Assembly: GCA_024682995.1 (NCBI GenBank)
Contig: JAIKYR010000106.1
Location: forward strand, 1 to 38,944
From: Bacteroidales bacterium
GTDB taxonomy: Bacteria > Bacteroidota > Bacteroidia > Bacteroidales > WCHB1-69
Reading direction: 5' to 3'
DNA length: 38,944 nucleotides
The stretch's first letter is position 1; every line of letters begins with the position of its first letter. The notes below the pieces were generated by a model. That model did no database searches, was not told the origin of the DNA, and was given only the letters and a program-made list of their open reading frames with translations. This document shows positions 36,841 through 38,944 of this stretch, piece after piece. The translations under genes were made by a program, and so were the position numbers.

Positions 36841-37872
36841 ATGAAAAAGCAAACCCTTTTCCTCGCCCTCCTCCTCGCCTTTGCCCTTGCCGGACGGGGA
36901 CAATATGAATCTTTCTTCGGGAATTCCTATCATCCAATAACAGACGGTTGCTCGTGGTCCGTGAGCAATGACAAGTACATGGCAGCAGGTGACACATTGC
37001 TTGGCTCAAAGACGTACCTGAAAATTTACAGACAAAGCGACAACCAGTCTTTCGACTTCAACCTCTCTCAAGCTCAATATTTTGCAGCCATTCGCAATGA
37101 CTCGGATGGTATGAAAACATTCGGGTTCTTGCCCGCAGGAAGTACGATAAAAGACCTGAACACCAGTATCGTGTATCAGCTCGACACGGCTCAAGAAATA
37201 CTTTTGTATGATTTTTCCTTGGAGAAAGGAGATACGGTGACCTATTATGCTTTGGGGAACAACAATCATGCGGTTAAATGCACTGCCATCCGAGTGGAGT
37301 CGGCGGATATCCCCGTGGGATGGAATCAGTATTCTCCTGTTTTTCACCACTATAGTAGTGATGATACGATTGTGTATTTGACAGACAACACACCTCTACG
37401 ACAAATCCTTTTAACGAGTGTTGAGTACCCTGTTCCAAATAATGTTTGGATAGAAGGAATTGGGAGCATTCATGGTTTTGCCGAGGGGGATCCGTTGTGG
37501 TTCGAAGATGTTAGCAGGCAGGTGCTCCTCTGTTTCTCTGACAATTCCGAAGCCACATACCAGACAGGATTCGATTTTGACAACACCCCTGAGGATTGTT
37601 TCAGTAATGGATTTGGAGGAGATGTGACGGACAAGCCGCCTATGGTGGTCTCGCTCTACCCCAACCCCGTGTCGGATGTTATGCACATATCCTCTTCTTC
37701 GGATGAGCTTCAATACGCCCTCTACTCCATTCTTGGCAAACCCCTCCAACAAGGGATACTTCCTCCATACCAGTCTATTACAATCAACATGTCAGGCCTA
37801 CCATGCGGGATTTATATGCTTCACTATACCTCTAATGGTGTTGAAAGAACAAGAAAAATAATCAAATATTAA
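36841..37872 (+). CDS. Secreted protein with C-terminal type A T9SS sorting domain (start corrected from 36778)
   Basis: Signal peptide MKKQTLFLALLLAFALAGRGQ; C-terminus VVSLYPNPVSDVMHIS…YSILGKPLQQG…INMSGLPCGIYMLHYTSNGVERTRKIIKY. Confidence 0.88.
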   Translation: MKKQTLFLALLLAFALAGRGQYESFFGNSYHPITDGCSWSVSNDKYMAAGDTLLGSKTYLKIYRQSDNQSFDFNLSQAQYFAAIRNDSDGMKTFGFLPAGSTIKDLNTSIVYQLDTAQEILLYDFSLEKGDTVTYYALGNNNHAVKCTAIRVESADIPVGWNQYSPVFHHYSSDDTIVYLTDNTPLRQILLTSVEYPVPNNVWIEGIGSIHGFAEGDPLWFEDVSRQVLLCFSDNSEATYQTGFDFDNTPEDCFSNGFGGDVTDKPPMVVSLYPNPVSDVMHISSSSDELQYALYSILGKPLQQGILPPYQSITINMSGLPCGIYMLHYTSNGVERTRKIIKY

Positions 37873-37983
37873 CATATACAACTTCTTAACTCCAAACCCA
37901 AAAGCCAACGGCTAATAGCTAACGGCTAAATCCCAAAGCCCAATTCCCAACCCCCTCACATCAACAACCAAACACCCAAACAC

Positions 37984-38736
37984 ATGAAAAAGCAAACCCT
38001 TTTCCTCGCCCTCCTGTTTTTTTTGTTGTCGTTCGGAAATTCATTGTACGGACAAAAAGAGAACAAACATAGATCAAGTGTGTCCTGCCTTCTATCGGCA
38101 CAGAGTTACACACAAATATTCAGCGATGAGTTCCAGCATGTGACACTGAACGGGGAGAAAGCTGTAAATTTTGTTAAACATTCGATAAGGACTGATAGTA
38201 CGGATAAATACACATTTAGTGCGGGCTTAATTTATTCTTTTGTCGGAGGTGGACCAACTATCAAATACGCCATTGCCCAAAATTGTGTTTTTCAAACGGA
38301 TTTAGTAGGAAAGTTCTTCATAAATCAAATGTCATTCGGGAATGGTTTCATTGTTTATATACATGAAATCTCCCAAAATTTCATGTATCAGCGAAAATTT
38401 TCAGAAAAAAACGATGTGGCATATTATTATATGATTGGAGGAGGTCTTTCCGGAGGGGTGTCTCTATTCCGACCTCTTCTTTGGAAAATCGGGACTTATC
38501 CGTTTTTTGGAGTGGAATTCGCCTTGAAAAACAAAAAACTATCATTTCAAATTGATGTTAGACCGGGGTATGGTTTGTTGTTGAAATCCGGAAAAGCGAA
38601 ACCATCTCGTATTTACGGCGACACTTTTCAGTTTCTCTATAAATTTCTTTTCTACGTAAACCCTCCTGAACAATTCCCCTATCATGGGTATGACATAAGT
38701 GTGAATTTTGCAGTCAGATTTTGTAAAATTAAATAA
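37984..38736 (+). CDS. Secreted / outer-membrane beta-barrel-like hypothetical protein
   Basis: Signal peptide MKKQTLFLALLFFLLSFGNSLYGQ; alternating aromatic/Gly segments (FSAGLIYSFVGGGPTIKYAIAQNCVFQTDLVGKFFINQ); ends SVNFAVRFCKIK. Confidence 0.7.
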   Translation: MKKQTLFLALLFFLLSFGNSLYGQKENKHRSSVSCLLSAQSYTQIFSDEFQHVTLNGEKAVNFVKHSIRTDSTDKYTFSAGLIYSFVGGGPTIKYAIAQNCVFQTDLVGKFFINQMSFGNGFIVYIHEISQNFMYQRKFSEKNDVAYYYMIGGGLSGGVSLFRPLLWKIGTYPFFGVEFALKNKKLSFQIDVRPGYGLLLKSGKAKPSRIYGDTFQFLYKFLFYVNPPEQFPYHGYDISVNFAVRFCKIK

Positions 38737-38743
38737 ACAAAAC

Positions 38744-38944
38744 ATGAAAAAAAACATTGTTATACAAATTTCAGTTTTATTTTTGGTACTCACTAGTACC
38801 TCTGCGCAGACCTACACTCAGGCTTTTGACAGCGTCTTTGCCAATGTGAGCAGGGCTGGGGCAAATACAGGAATACTCTATGAACGTGTTCTGCCATTTG
38901 CCAATCTAACCAATTTCAACTCCTTGTTATCCAATCCAGACACC
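38744..38944 (+). CDS. Secreted hypothetical protein, truncated by window edge
   Basis: ATG 38744 MKKNIVIQISVLFLVLTSTSAQTYTQAFDSVFANVSRAGANTGILYERVLPFANLTNFNSLLSNPDT, open to window end. Confidence 0.7.
   Translation, partial: MKKNIVIQISVLFLVLTSTSAQTYTQAFDSVFANVSRAGANTGILYERVLPFANLTNFNSLLSNPDT

Noticed and set aside
1-38944. tRNA, rRNA, insertion sequences or prophage genes
   Set aside because: None recognised by eye; a tRNAscan/ISfinder run would be needed to exclude small or degenerate cases.

Overview
Bacteroidota (Bacteroidales-like) chromosomal window. About 43% of it (1..16836, minus strand) is one uninterrupted, edge-truncated reading frame encoding a giant secreted protein of at least 5,612 residues. 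It has a signal peptide, an N-terminal choice-of-anchor-J-like domain, seven ~1.2 kb parallel beta-helix modules, FN3-like and Ig/CARDB-like regions, an AT-rich atypical domain and Cys-pair 'GCDS' repeats. This gene is missing from the supplied ORF track, probably because it has no stop inside the window; the short ORFs listed across 1..16.8 kb are shadows of it. Downstream are housekeeping and envelope genes: a TrmN6-type methyltransferase, ManA, a saccharopine-dehydrogenase-family enzyme, a radical SAM/SPASM protein, RfbB, an MBOAT/AlgJ-like pair, an FAD-dependent oxidoreductase, an Rpn-family nuclease, a peptide ABC transporter SBP, an M23 peptidase, two glucosaminidase/LysM proteins and Ddl. 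The right end holds a membrane-anchored LytTR + winged-helix regulator whose divergent promoter region contains 27-bp direct repeats, followed by secreted/T9SS-type genes that share a duplicated leader/signal-peptide cassette. The best candidates for something under-described are the regulator/repeat/leader-cassette locus, the giant modular adhesin-like protein, and a 27-codon ORF in frame with and just upstream of the radical SAM gene. All family calls are from motif recognition by eye; no searches were run.
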